In this document: positions 1 through 7,456 of the stretch, piece after piece | Layout: each line of letters opens with the position of its first letter | Numbering within the stretch: the stretch's first letter is position 1 | Notes under the pieces: model-generated | Database searches by the model: none | Told to the model about the DNA's origin: nothing | Seen by the model: only the letters and a program-made list of their open reading frames with translations | Origin: CTSoil-075 sp964292325 | GTDB lineage: Bacteria; Bacillota; Negativicutes; DSM-13327 | Direction of reading: 5' to 3' | NCBI GenBank assembly: GCA_964292325.1 | Contig: CAXYVG010000125.1 | Span: forward strand, 1-9,179 | Length of the DNA stretch: 9,179 bases | Position numbers and translations under genes: made by a program

Positions 1-593
1 GTTATTCCATCTGCCAGCATACAGGAAACCATTGATCGATCCTCATCAAATTTTCGTATAATTGAAAGTGATACTTCCGGATTTCCATATATACACCACT
101 CTTTACGACATGTCTGTGGCAGATTAGTCATAGACATAAATCCCAACACATCTTTCAGTGGTATTCCTAATAAAACTCCCATCTCATGAGGACAACAATC
201 TTGAAAACGTTTTTTTAGTAGTGCCAAACAGGATGCAAGACCTTCATCAATTTTATATCCAAGATGTTGCAGAAATTTCTTATGATGAATATTAGTAATA
301 CATTTTTCCAACATCTCTGGTCTATAAAATAGTACTGTTTCCTTATCCGTATAGGAACGTAAACTCATACATTCAATCAGTGTATTGTCTAGTACTTGGC
401 TCCCATACTGTTTCCACAACGTAAATAAGGGCTGTTGCTTTGTATCTGTTAATGTTAGAATTGTCGAAGGTTTACTCCCACATATAGTTGCTGCAAGCTC
501 TGTCGTTAACCAAGTTAATAAATATTCTCTTTCTTGTTCATTACGATTTACATTCTTTTTATTATCTACTGTCGCTACACTATAATGTGTCAT
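1..593 (-). CDS. DUF3793 family protein, 3' end beyond window
   Basis: The frame stays open from an ATG at 593 to the left edge (197 full codons), so the C-terminus is missing. The predicted protein has the block CPHEMGVLLGIPLKDVLGF at residues 134-152, which I recognise as the hallmark of DUF3793, a clostridial family of unknown biochemical function. Other cysteines lie at 38, 75, 98, 122, 133, 162, 167 and 191. No signal peptide or membrane segment is evident, so it is probably cytosolic. AGAGGTG lies about 6 nt upstream of the ATG and supports this start. From memory, family members often sit in iron-responsive loci near flavodoxin or ferrous-iron transport genes. The Fur-like operator directly upstream (614-656) fits that, suggesting synthesis under iron starvation. 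Family assignment is firm; the iron role is inference from the operator and family context. Confidence 0.87.
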   Translation of the reverse strand, partial: MTHYSVATVDNKKNVNRNEQEREYLLTWLTTELAATICGSKPSTILTLTDTKQQPLFTLWKQYGSQVLDNTLIECMSLRSYTDKETVLFYRPEMLEKCITNIHHKKFLQHLGYKIDEGLASCLALLKKRFQDCCPHEMGVLLGIPLKDVLGFMSMTNLPQTCRKEWCIYGNPEVSLSIIRKFDEDRSMVSCMLADGI

Positions 594-613
594 ATGTAAC
601 ACCTCTTTTTTCC

Positions 614-656
614 ATCATTAATGATAACGATAATGATTATCGTTATCATTAATGAT
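614..656. promoter_or_regulatory. Overlapping Fur-box array (43-nt perfect palindrome)
   Basis: Two 21-nt arms match perfectly around a central G at 635. The core CGATAATGATTATCG (628-642) differs from the Fur 7-1-7 consensus TGATAATNATTATCA only at its two outermost bases. Two further 7-1-7 matches, shifted by 6 nt, lie at 622-636 and 634-648. The whole element reads as consecutive NAT(A/T)AT-type hexamers. It overlaps the predicted -10 and start region of the DUF3793 promoter, the expected position for a Fur repressor. Fur identity is inferred from consensus; another Fur-family regulator (Zur, PerR) is possible but fits less well. Confidence 0.85.
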
Positions 657-680
657 AGGGCAAGTATACTATTTTGTCAA
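652..680 (-). promoter_or_regulatory. SigA-type promoter of the DUF3793 gene
   Basis: Read on the minus strand there is a perfect -35 TTGACA (680-675), a 17-nt spacer, and TATCAT (657-652) as -10, a 5/6 match. The -10 lies on the edge of the Fur palindrome, and transcription would start near 645, inside it. That predicts complete occlusion when the repressor binds. The leader would be about 50 nt long. Confidence 0.75.
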
Positions 681-695
681 GTAATGATTGTGACT

Positions 696-754
696 TTGCT
701 AACCGCCAAAATATGATTGTACAATCTTGCCACTGTAACCTTTTTGCCTACAAT
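696..754 (+). promoter_or_regulatory. Candidate promoter region of the 86-aa orphan gene
   Basis: Two plausible SigA pairs are visible: TTGCTA (696-701) with TACAAT (720-725), spacer 18; and TTGCCA (727-732) with TACAAT (749-754), spacer 16. The first -10 lies inside a perfect 12-nt palindrome GATTGTACAATC (715-726), which could be an operator. I cannot decide between the two. Confidence 0.35.
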
Positions 755-798
755 ACATAATATATGATACGAATATTTTAACAAAGGAGAGAATGGCA

Positions 799-1059
799 AT
801 GGACTGGGATCATCGCTGTAATAACATAACAAATTGCAAAACTTTAACTTTGGAAGAGTTAGAAAAAAAGGCTAATAAAACAATTGAATTTCCTCAGCTA
901 GCTGTCAGGACTGGTAATGCGATTGCATTATTCACAATGCTCATATTACAAGAAATTCTTGAACAACAAGCTGTTGACCCCATTACTAATCTAGCTACGA
1001 TTAGTCAACTTTCAACTAATATTGCGAGTCTAAACAGTAGTATTAAACTCATCCAATGA
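799..1059 (+). CDS. Hypothetical 86-aa protein
   Basis: I do not recognise this family. AAGGAG at 784-789 is too close to the first ATG (793) but well spaced, 9 nt, from the in-frame ATG at 799, so 799 is preferred; starting at 793 would add only Met-Ala. The product starts MDWDHRCNNITNC, with two cysteines six residues apart. A lysine/glutamate-rich helix follows, then a mildly hydrophobic segment (AIALFTMLILQEIL) and a Ser/Asn/Ile-rich amphipathic tail. No signal peptide is seen, and the hydrophobic stretch is too short and interrupted for a confident membrane helix. The gene stands alone: divergent from the Fur-controlled gene, convergent with kimA, with a hairpin about 100 nt downstream. 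The clear ribosome site and protein-like composition argue that it is real. Confidence 0.6.
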   Translation: MDWDHRCNNITNCKTLTLEELEKKANKTIEFPQLAVRTGNAIALFTMLILQEILEQQAVDPITNLATISQLSTNIASLNSSIKLIQ

Positions 1060-1155
1060 ACTCCCGCTAAAGCAATGAAAAACGCAACCACTTATAGAGA
1101 TGATTTTGCCACTAGGACATACCAATCGACAATTCCAGCAATGCAAACAGGTTAA

Positions 1156-1190
1156 ATAGGGCTCCACAATCAAATATTGTGGAGCCCTAT
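1156..1190. terminator. Bidirectional hairpin terminator between convergent genes
   Basis: Two perfect 15-nt arms, 1156-1170 and 1176-1190 (ATAGGGCTCCACAAT and its complement), enclose a 5-nt loop CAAAT. The hairpin lies about 40 nt beyond the kimA stop and about 97 nt beyond the stop of the 86-aa gene. Neither side has a long T-run (TTTAA on the minus strand, TCTAA on the plus strand), so it is a strong but non-canonical terminator. Its convergent position supports a role for both genes. Confidence 0.7.
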
Positions 1191-1229
1191 CTAACAAATC
1201 ATCAAAAATCCTACAAACGTTTTATTACT

Positions 1230-3074
1230 TTACTTGTTTAAGTGATATGGTATCGTTACCACACTTACGTTCTTCTTTAACACAAGCATCGCATGCAAGA
1301 TCCAACCCGTTTGGTTATGTAGTAGTCTATGCCACCATTTTTTTGTCTCAAACTCGGGAATTACCACAGTAATATAGTCTTGTGGATTCTTGCGTTTTTG
1401 CAAATCGTCTACATAATCGAGTAATGGTTGGATGGTAAGACGATAATGCGAATGGACAATTTCTAAATTAATTTTCGGATTCCATTCGTTCCATTTATTT
1501 TGCACTCGAGCAGCACTTTCCTCATCCTTGGCAATATGAAGAGCAATGATATCATTACTTAGTGTTTTGGCAAATTTCAATGATTCACGTACTACTTTTG
1601 TTGGTGATGAAATCGGTACGATTATATAATTTCGCACTACGACCGTATCGTCACCTTCTAAATTTTCTTCTACTCCTAGATGCAATTGTTCGGCCATATC
1701 ATCATAGTGACCCCGAATCTTTTTAAATATTACAACCATCACAGGAATAAAAAGCAATACAACCCACGCACCATGTGTAAACTTGGTTAAGGTAATGATG
1801 ATAACAACTAAACCAGTAGCCAAAGCACCTATACCATTGACAATAGCTCTGACTATCCACCCCGTCCCCTTTTCTCGCTTCCAATGAATCACCATACTGA
1901 ATTGAGCAATTGTAAAAGATACAAATACTCCAATTGCATACAATGAGATTAAATGTTCAATATTTCCACCATAAATAACAATTAATAGTGCGGCGGCAAG
2001 CGTTATCAATATAATTCCATTAGAGAACGTAAGTCGTTCACCACGAGAATTAAGATATCGTGGTAAATAACCATCCTTAGCGATAATGGATAGCAGTATC
2101 GGTAAACCATTATATGCCGTATTCGCTGCTAGATATAATACAACCATCGTTGTGAACTGGATATAATAGTAGTAAAATGATCGACCAAAAATATGTTCTG
2201 CAAGTTGCGATAAAGCAGTCACTTCTAATGAAGGCATTACATGAAAATGCATCATCATAAAAGTAACGCCACCAAGCATTGTCACTAAGATACCAGCCAT
2301 CCAATATGTAGTAATGGCAGCATTATGAGATTCTGGTTTTTTAAATAACGGCACACTATCAGCGATTGCTTCCACACCTGTCATTGAACTACAACCATTA
2401 GCAAATGCTCTTAGCACAATATATAGCATTGCCATATCCAACGGTTGTCGGTCTAGTGACGCGACAGGAATAATGGTATCCACATAAAAAAATGCCTGGT
2501 AAACACCGGTAATGATTAAAGATATCATACCCAAGAGAAATGCATAAGTCGGATATACAAATATATTCGAAGACTCTTGTATCCCTCGTAAATTGACCAA
2601 CATAAGAATAAAAAATAAAACCATTAAATCAATTCCGACTTCCTTGCCACTTAGCTCTGGAAATGCCGAGACAATCGCCGCAGTACCAGCTGCGACACTA
2701 ACCGCTGCCGTTAGAACATAGTCGGCAAATACCGCGGCAGCAGCTACTAATGCTGGAAGTTCACCAATATTCTTCTTTGCAATGGCATACGCACCACCAC
2801 CATTGGGATTGGCCTTAGAAACTTGCACATACGATAAGGTAACAATCATTAAAAGGATTGCTACTGCTATAATGACTGGAGACAGATATCCATACGCCAT
2901 CATTCCTTGCGTTGCTACTAAGATCATCAAAGCCTGCTCTGGACCATATGCAACCGAGGATAATGCATCCGACGAGAAAATCGACAATGCTTTCCACTTT
3001 GGCAATCTTTCATGCAACATTTCTTTATTATGAAGCGGTTTTCCTATAATAAGACGACGTGCAATTCTAATCAA
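1230..3074 (-). CDS. kimA: KimA-type potassium importer (APC superfamily)
   Basis: A 614-residue inner-membrane K+ transporter, presumably proton-coupled like Bacillus subtilis KimA (formerly YdaO, about 607 aa), to which it is similar along its whole length. Shared landmarks include the N-terminal IIGKPL, SSDALSSVAYG, PNGGGAY, VLTAAVSVAAGTAAI, NGCSSMTGVEAI, LYAIGVFVSFT and the C-terminal WHRLLHNQ and TIPYH blocks. With the TTG start at 3074, the K+-site residues described for KimA fall at Asp36, Tyr43 and about Asp118, almost the Bacillus numbering. About 12 membrane helices fill roughly residues 30-445; a soluble cytosolic domain that in KimA takes part in dimerisation occupies about 460-614. 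The frame extends upstream to a TTG at 3101, but AGGAG/GGAGG sits just before 3074 and the homologue starts there. I see no room for a c-di-AMP riboswitch upstream. The gene follows the small ORF on the same strand but probably has its own promoter. Confidence 0.93.
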   Translation of the reverse strand: MIRIARRLIIGKPLHNKEMLHERLPKWKALSIFSSDALSSVAYGPEQALMILVATQGMMAYGYLSPVIIAVAILLMIVTLSYVQVSKANPNGGGAYAIAKKNIGELPALVAAAAVFADYVLTAAVSVAAGTAAIVSAFPELSGKEVGIDLMVLFFILMLVNLRGIQESSNIFVYPTYAFLLGMISLIITGVYQAFFYVDTIIPVASLDRQPLDMAMLYIVLRAFANGCSSMTGVEAIADSVPLFKKPESHNAAITTYWMAGILVTMLGGVTFMMMHFHVMPSLEVTALSQLAEHIFGRSFYYYYIQFTTMVVLYLAANTAYNGLPILLSIIAKDGYLPRYLNSRGERLTFSNGIILITLAAALLIVIYGGNIEHLISLYAIGVFVSFTIAQFSMVIHWKREKGTGWIVRAIVNGIGALATGLVVIIITLTKFTHGAWVVLLFIPVMVVIFKKIRGHYDDMAEQLHLGVEENLEGDDTVVVRNYIIVPISSPTKVVRESLKFAKTLSNDIIALHIAKDEESAARVQNKWNEWNPKINLEIVHSHYRLTIQPLLDYVDDLQKRKNPQDYITVVIPEFETKKWWHRLLHNQTGWILHAMLVLKKNVSVVTIPYHLNK

Positions 3075-3079
3075 TCTCG

Positions 3080-3090
3080 CTCCTACCTCC
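3080..3090 (-). promoter_or_regulatory. Ribosome binding site deciding the kimA start
   Basis: On the minus strand GGAGG (3090-3086) and AGGAG (3084-3080) lie in tandem before a TTG at 3074, the latter with 5-nt spacing. Both lie inside the upstream open frame, between the TTG at 3101 and the TTG at 3074. This favours the inner TTG start, as does the match to the KimA N-terminus. Confidence 0.7.
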
Positions 3091-3118
3091 ATATACTTCA
3101 AAATAAGTCGTAATTTTA

Positions 3119-3124
3119 ATTATA
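3119..3124 (-). promoter_or_regulatory. Possible -10 element for kimA
   Basis: A perfect TATAAT on the minus strand would place the start near 3112 and leave a leader of only about 38 nt. No good -35 lies at the right distance. A TTGATA further upstream (about 3158-3163) could pair with a weaker -10 instead. Only the -10 match is seen directly. Confidence 0.3.
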
Positions 3125-3205
3125 GCTGATTTTGATATAAAAATGTTATTAATAAGTGTATCAATCATGTAAAGAATTTGTAAAGATAAGTAGAATTATT
3201 TTCTA

Positions 3206-3376
3206 TTATTCTCTGATTTCCTTTTTTTCATCCGTTAAAATGATCATTTTTTGTGTAAATAGATTCGTTAGCGGTACCAGAAATAAGTAAAATGCATAGA
3301 TAATAAAACCTGCATCCACTGCTATCGTGGCTGCAGGAACAGCACCTACAATATTCCATGCAATCACCTCTTTCAT
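3206..3376 (-). CDS. Small single-pass membrane peptide, 56 aa
   Basis: Not a recognised family. The frame reads MKEVIAWNIVGAVPAA..., with a continuous hydrophobic stretch to about residue 40 (including FIIYAFYLFLVPL), then a charged tail ending TDEKKEIRE. That is one, possibly two, membrane helices with a polar C-terminus. The overlapping alternative frame (3228-3425) is an implausible Cys/Ser-rich peptide, whereas this frame has ordinary membrane-protein composition. The start is uncertain: the ATG at 3376 has no clear ribosome site, and the AGAGGTG just inside the gene is well placed only for an ATG in the other frame. GTG at 3367 is another in-frame option. It begins 41 nt after the kinase stop and ends about 130 nt before kimA, so it could be co-transcribed with the kinase. 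It might be a small regulator of a neighbouring membrane protein or a remnant of a longer gene. Confidence 0.5.
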   Translation of the reverse strand: MKEVIAWNIVGAVPAATIAVDAGFIIYAFYLFLVPLTNLFTQKMIILTDEKKEIRE

Positions 3377-3417
3377 GAGTAGCACAGTTTTTTCTCATAT
3401 GATCTGACCATGAATCA

Positions 3418-6264
3418 TTAATCAAATAACTTTTTCATTTTTCCAAATATCATCTCACAAATATCCTTATCCTGTACCACAGCGGCTTGCTCTAGCTCCA
3501 TTGACAATTCATAAATTTCTTTTATCCTTAGATTGCCTGAAGAACCTTTCATTTGATGTGAGAATCTACTGAGTTTTTCAAATTCATTATTTTTTAATGT
3601 TGCTTCCATATCTTTCATCATTTCTGGCAGACTATTAATATAGTCCTCAAATAATTCTTTTGTAACTTCCATCTCAAGTCCTGTTTGATCCAAAAAATCT
3701 TCCACATTTTCATTAATAACATCAGAACTTCCTTTTACCCCTTTATTTGCTAGGGCGCGCGCTATCATTTGAAACATTATTTCAAAATTTATAGGTTTAC
3801 TAATGTAATCATCCATTCCAGCTTTCAGGCATTTTTCTCGATCGCCTACCATAGCATTTGCCGTCATCGCAATAATTCTTGTACACGTACTATCTATTGC
3901 GGCTTCCCTAATTTTTCGAGTAGCTTCATACCCATCCATTACTGGCATTTGACAATCCATCAAAATCACATCGTAATGTTTATTACTCACTGCTTGATAG
4001 GCTTCTTTGCCATCCAATGCCACATCACACTTCATATTACGCGATGTAAGCATTTTTATGATAACTTTACGATTCATTTCATTGTCTTCTACTAGTAGTA
4101 TTTTAGGGCACAAAGCATTTTGATTTTCATGATGGACATATTTGGTAACGATTTGCTGACTCTCCATGTTATTTTCTTTTAAACCCAAAACAATTGCGGT
4201 ACAATTTAGCAGTTCCTCTCTTCTTATCGGTTTTGATAAATAGCCAGCGAAACCATATTCTCTTGCTTTTGCAGCATCCCCCTTCTGCGCTACAGAGGTT
4301 AACAATATCAGCTTCAGGTCCTTTGTAGAAGGAATCACATTTAACGTTTTCGCCAACGCATATCCATTCATCCCAGGCATTTGATAGTCTGCAAGCACAA
4401 TCTGTATCTCATCGTCTGTATCTAAATTGTTAAGGATTGTAGTGATTGCCTTATTCCCAGATTGGGCTTCCGTCACTTTACATCCCACATCTTCCAGATA
4501 GGACTTTGCTATTTTGCGATTGTTATCATCATCGTCTACAACCAAAACCTTAACATTTTTTAGGCTGGCATACTCAAAGCAAGACGTTGTTCTTTCGTTA
4601 ATAATTTCAAATCGTGCCGTAAAGCAAAATATAGAACCTTGCCCCGGTACGCTTTCAATGCTGATATTGCCATCTAGCATTGTTACAAGTTCTTTCGTAA
4701 TGGCAAGACCTAGACCCGTTCCTCCAAATTTTCTCGTAGTCGATGCATCAACCTGTGAGAATGGTTTAAAAAGTCTATTGATATCCTCCTGATTGATCCC
4801 GATGCCACTGTCCTTAACCTTACATTGAATCGTTGCAAAACCATTACTCTCTTCCATGGTTTCAACCTCAATGATGATCTCTCCTGTGTTAGTAAACTTC
4901 ACAGCATTGCCAATCAGATTATTTAGTATTTGCCTTAAACGCGAAGGATCGCCTCTGAGTTCATAAGGTACATTTGCATTGATCAAAGTATGTAATTGAA
5001 TACGTTTTTCATAAGCCTTAGAAATAAATAATCCTACCGCATCGTCAATTGCAGTTCTAATGTTAAAAGTAATTTTTTCCATAACAAGTCTTCCCGCTTC
5101 GATTTTAGAAAAATCCAAAATATCATTAATGACATATAATAATATTTCCGAAGCAGATTTTGCTTCCTTCAAAAAATCTCGTTGCTCTGGCGAAAGGTTT
5201 GATTGACTCAATAAATCTATAAATCCCAAAATGGCATTCATTGGTGTTCTAATTTCATGTGACATATTGGCAAGGAATTGGCTTTTGGCAATATTAGCTG
5301 CCTCAGCGTTTTTTTTGGCTTGCGTCAGTTCATCTTGGATTTCCCTTTGCTCGGTTATATCCTCTGCCGTACAGACTAAATATTCGATATTATCATTACT
5401 ATCTAATTGAGGTTGACTCTTTATCAGAAGTAATCTATTTTCATTATTACTATTTCTAACAACGACTTCTCGTGCCATTGTGTTTTTCTGTTGAAAAAAA
5501 CTCCAATTTTCATTAGACAACTTACTGGCAACATCCGAATAAAAAATATTGTACAAATCTTGATGCTGTAGTTCACTCTTTGATTTACCAAAAAATCTTG
5601 CATGTGCTTCATTTACAGAGCCATATACAGAAATATTTTTAAGTGACCAAAGCTGAGTATCGGATTTATTTAAAAGCATTGATTGTTCATAAATTTCATT
5701 TTCTAGTTTTTCTTTCTCTATCATCTTTCGTTTGCATGAAATAAAAATTTTTGCAAATGACTGGAACGTTTTTATACAGACTGAATCCCAATTCATATAT
5801 TGTTCAGTTGTTTCGACACCTATAAAACCCAAAATTTTCCCTTTTGTTGTTAACGGAATATACATACATGACTTTACATTTTCGCTAAATAACATTTCTA
5901 TTTCCTGAGCTATATCAGCATCTAAATGAATAACACTCGAAATGACTATACTTTCATCCTTTTTTATTTTTCGTATAAGCCACGGAAATTGATAGGCTAC
6001 TTCATCCTGTACTATTTTCTTTTCTGCAGTATCCTCTCCCCGTTTCCATTCATTAGCCTTACTCATCATAATACCATCTTCTGAAAAAACATAAAAATAT
6101 ATCCGATCCAATTCAAAATAATCACCTAAGGTCTTAGATGCTTGCTTCACTTCTTCATCAAAAAGGTTATCATCCATCTCTAAAAAATTTATGGCAATAG
6201 AAGTGATCATCTGATTAGGATCCCTCTGTATGTTAGTCTTTTCTAAAGCTATATCTTTCATCAT
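3418..6264 (-). CDS. Soluble GAF-PAS hybrid histidine kinase with two receivers and HPt
   Basis: A 948-aa phosphorelay kinase, numbered from ATG 6264. Order: GAF-like sensor about 15-180 (ends with the SCMYIPL...GFIGVETTE pattern); PAS about 200-305; short coiled coil; HisKA with SHEIRTP and phospho-His 336; HATPase_c with N-box Asn453, DSGIG at 485-489, FKPF, and GGTGLGL at 514-520; receiver 1 with acidic residues 577-580, phospho-Asp 626, Thr656, Lys678; receiver 2 with Glu726/Asp727, Asp770, Thr801, Lys823; HPt with His903 in SHQMKGSSG. All catalytic residues are present, so it should be active. No signal peptide or membrane helix is seen: it senses a cytosolic cue. It has no DNA-binding or enzymatic output domain, so phosphate should pass from HPt to a separate regulator. 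GAGG at 6277-6274 is 9 nt before ATG 6264; a GTG at 6279 is also in frame. The start lies inside the end of the HD-GYP gene, implying translational coupling. Confidence 0.93.
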   Translation of the reverse strand: MMKDIALEKTNIQRDPNQMITSIAINFLEMDDNLFDEEVKQASKTLGDYFELDRIYFYVFSEDGIMMSKANEWKRGEDTAEKKIVQDEVAYQFPWLIRKIKKDESIVISSVIHLDADIAQEIEMLFSENVKSCMYIPLTTKGKILGFIGVETTEQYMNWDSVCIKTFQSFAKIFISCKRKMIEKEKLENEIYEQSMLLNKSDTQLWSLKNISVYGSVNEAHARFFGKSKSELQHQDLYNIFYSDVASKLSNENWSFFQQKNTMAREVVVRNSNNENRLLLIKSQPQLDSNDNIEYLVCTAEDITEQREIQDELTQAKKNAEAANIAKSQFLANMSHEIRTPMNAILGFIDLLSQSNLSPEQRDFLKEAKSASEILLYVINDILDFSKIEAGRLVMEKITFNIRTAIDDAVGLFISKAYEKRIQLHTLINANVPYELRGDPSRLRQILNNLIGNAVKFTNTGEIIIEVETMEESNGFATIQCKVKDSGIGINQEDINRLFKPFSQVDASTTRKFGGTGLGLAITKELVTMLDGNISIESVPGQGSIFCFTARFEIINERTTSCFEYASLKNVKVLVVDDDDNNRKIAKSYLEDVGCKVTEAQSGNKAITTILNNLDTDDEIQIVLADYQMPGMNGYALAKTLNVIPSTKDLKLILLTSVAQKGDAAKAREYGFAGYLSKPIRREELLNCTAIVLGLKENNMESQQIVTKYVHHENQNALCPKILLVEDNEMNRKVIIKMLTSRNMKCDVALDGKEAYQAVSNKHYDVILMDCQMPVMDGYEATRKIREAAIDSTCTRIIAMTANAMVGDREKCLKAGMDDYISKPINFEIMFQMIARALANKGVKGSSDVINENVEDFLDQTGLEMEVTKELFEDYINSLPEMMKDMEATLKNNEFEKLSRFSHQMKGSSGNLRIKEIYELSMELEQAAVVQDKDICEMIFGKMKKLFD

Positions 6265-7357
6265 AATACTCATCCTCACATATAGTTTCTATATCACAGG
6301 TTTGTATAATAAAAACTGTAAGTTCCTTCAATAAATCAATTTCATAAGGCTCTGCAATCTTTTCATTATTTCGTCCATAAATAACCTTCACCACTGGGCG
6401 CAATGGAAAAGACTTATTTTGCCGAATAACAAGACCTCTCTCCTGCGTATTTAATATAACTGCGCTTCCTGATGGGAACGCTGCAATATGCATAATGAAT
6501 GTATTTACTATATTCTTATTAAAATAATATCCGCCCATACTCACTACGAATTCTAAAACTTGATATACTGGCATTTTCTCAAAACCATCATGCCCTGAAA
6601 TCATATTATCAAATAGATTACAAACGGAAACCAACATCGCCGATTCATGAATTTCATTATCCCGAAGTCCAAAAGGATAGCCACTTCCATCAATTTTTTC
6701 ATGATGCATAAGTGCTATGACTTTTGAAACTGCAGTACATATATTTTGTTGACTTAGAAAATCATATCCTACCTTCGGATGCATTTTTTTTACATATCCT
6801 TCTAAGTCACCCTCTTCATTCTTCTCCTTTACCAGTTTTTTATCACTTAAAATTCTACTCTTGCCAATATCATGAAGAATAGCTCCTGTCGCAAGTTCTT
6901 TCAGCTTCAGCATATTATAGCCAAGGTGAATACCAATTAGAGTGGCTAGTACACATACATTTACAGAGTGAGAACAAATTTCATCATCTTTTGTCCTAAT
7001 TTCTGAAATATTTATCATAATTTCTTTCGTACTAAGAATTTCATCTATAATGGAGTTAACAGACTTTACGATTCCTTCATTTCCAACTTTTCCATATTTA
7101 TAATATCGATTCATAATGTCATTGATCGCACGCTTACTAAGCTGTCTTGTATTATCCGAAACATTTTCTTCTATAATAACATCTTTCGAAATTTGATCAT
7201 CAATATATACTGATAGAATTCCTATACTTTTTAGCTTTTGAACATACCAACTTGTTAGTCTTATCCCTTCTGCAAGCAAAATTCTGCCAGTATTATCGTA
7301 AATCGATCTTCCTACTATTTCATTGCCTTTTACATTGTCCAAATTCACGATTCGCAC
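6233..7357 (-). CDS. HD-GYP domain protein (putative c-di-GMP phosphodiesterase)
   Basis: A 374-aa protein, numbered from GTG 7357. A small N-terminal domain (about 1-60), common in clostridial HD-GYP proteins, precedes a linker and the HD-GYP domain (about 100-310). Active HD-GYP enzymes hydrolyse c-di-GMP at a two- or three-metal site. Matching residues are Glu126, His130 (ICSHS), His162-Asp163 with Lys166 (LHDIGK), His193 (MHPKVGY), His218-His219, and DGSGYP at 223-228. The final expected ligand, the first Asp of the usual (A/C)DxxDA(L/M) motif, appears as Asn247 in VCNLFDNM, and SDRPYR after it is missing, so activity is uncertain. The C-terminal part has the usual PSGSAVILNTQERG segment. 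No receiver domain, signal peptide or membrane segment. GGGAG (7370-7366) is 8 nt from GTG 7357 but only 2 nt from ATG 7363, so GTG is preferred; TTG 7372 is also possible. It overlaps the downstream kinase by about 32 nt. Confidence 0.9.
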   Translation of the reverse strand: MRIVNLDNVKGNEIVGRSIYDNTGRILLAEGIRLTSWYVQKLKSIGILSVYIDDQISKDVIIEENVSDNTRQLSKRAINDIMNRYYKYGKVGNEGIVKSVNSIIDEILSTKEIMINISEIRTKDDEICSHSVNVCVLATLIGIHLGYNMLKLKELATGAILHDIGKSRILSDKKLVKEKNEEGDLEGYVKKMHPKVGYDFLSQQNICTAVSKVIALMHHEKIDGSGYPFGLRDNEIHESAMLVSVCNLFDNMISGHDGFEKMPVYQVLEFVVSMGGYYFNKNIVNTFIMHIAAFPSGSAVILNTQERGLVIRQNKSFPLRPVVKVIYGRNNEKIAEPYEIDLLKELTVFIIQTCDIETICEDEYYDERYSFRKD

Positions 7358-7456
7358 TGGCATCACTCCCAACTTGTTCGATATATCGTCTTATGCAAAT
7401 ATATTGACTGTTCTATCATAAACTCTTTTTGTTCAGATTTTTATGTTTCTATACAT

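Noticed and set aside
1075..1155. 26-codon plus-strand frame after the 86-aa gene
   Set aside because: No ribosome site upstream and no recognisable composition; ends just before the terminator by chance.
3228..3425. 65-aa minus-strand frame upstream of kimA
   Set aside because: Its Cys/Ser-rich translation is implausible and it overlaps a frame with good membrane-protein composition. It does have an internal ATG (MEYCRCC...) with a well-spaced AGAGGTG, so the rejection is not absolute.
3769..4095. Opposite-strand frames of 60-109 codons inside the kinase, kimA and phosphatase genes
   Set aside because: They lie wholly within well-supported genes and show no family features; treated as antisense shadows.
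7373..7390. SigD-like -10 box GACGATAT (minus strand, 7390-7383) upstream of the HD-GYP gene
   Set aside because: One mismatch to GCCGATAT, but no TAAA-type -35 at the required distance.
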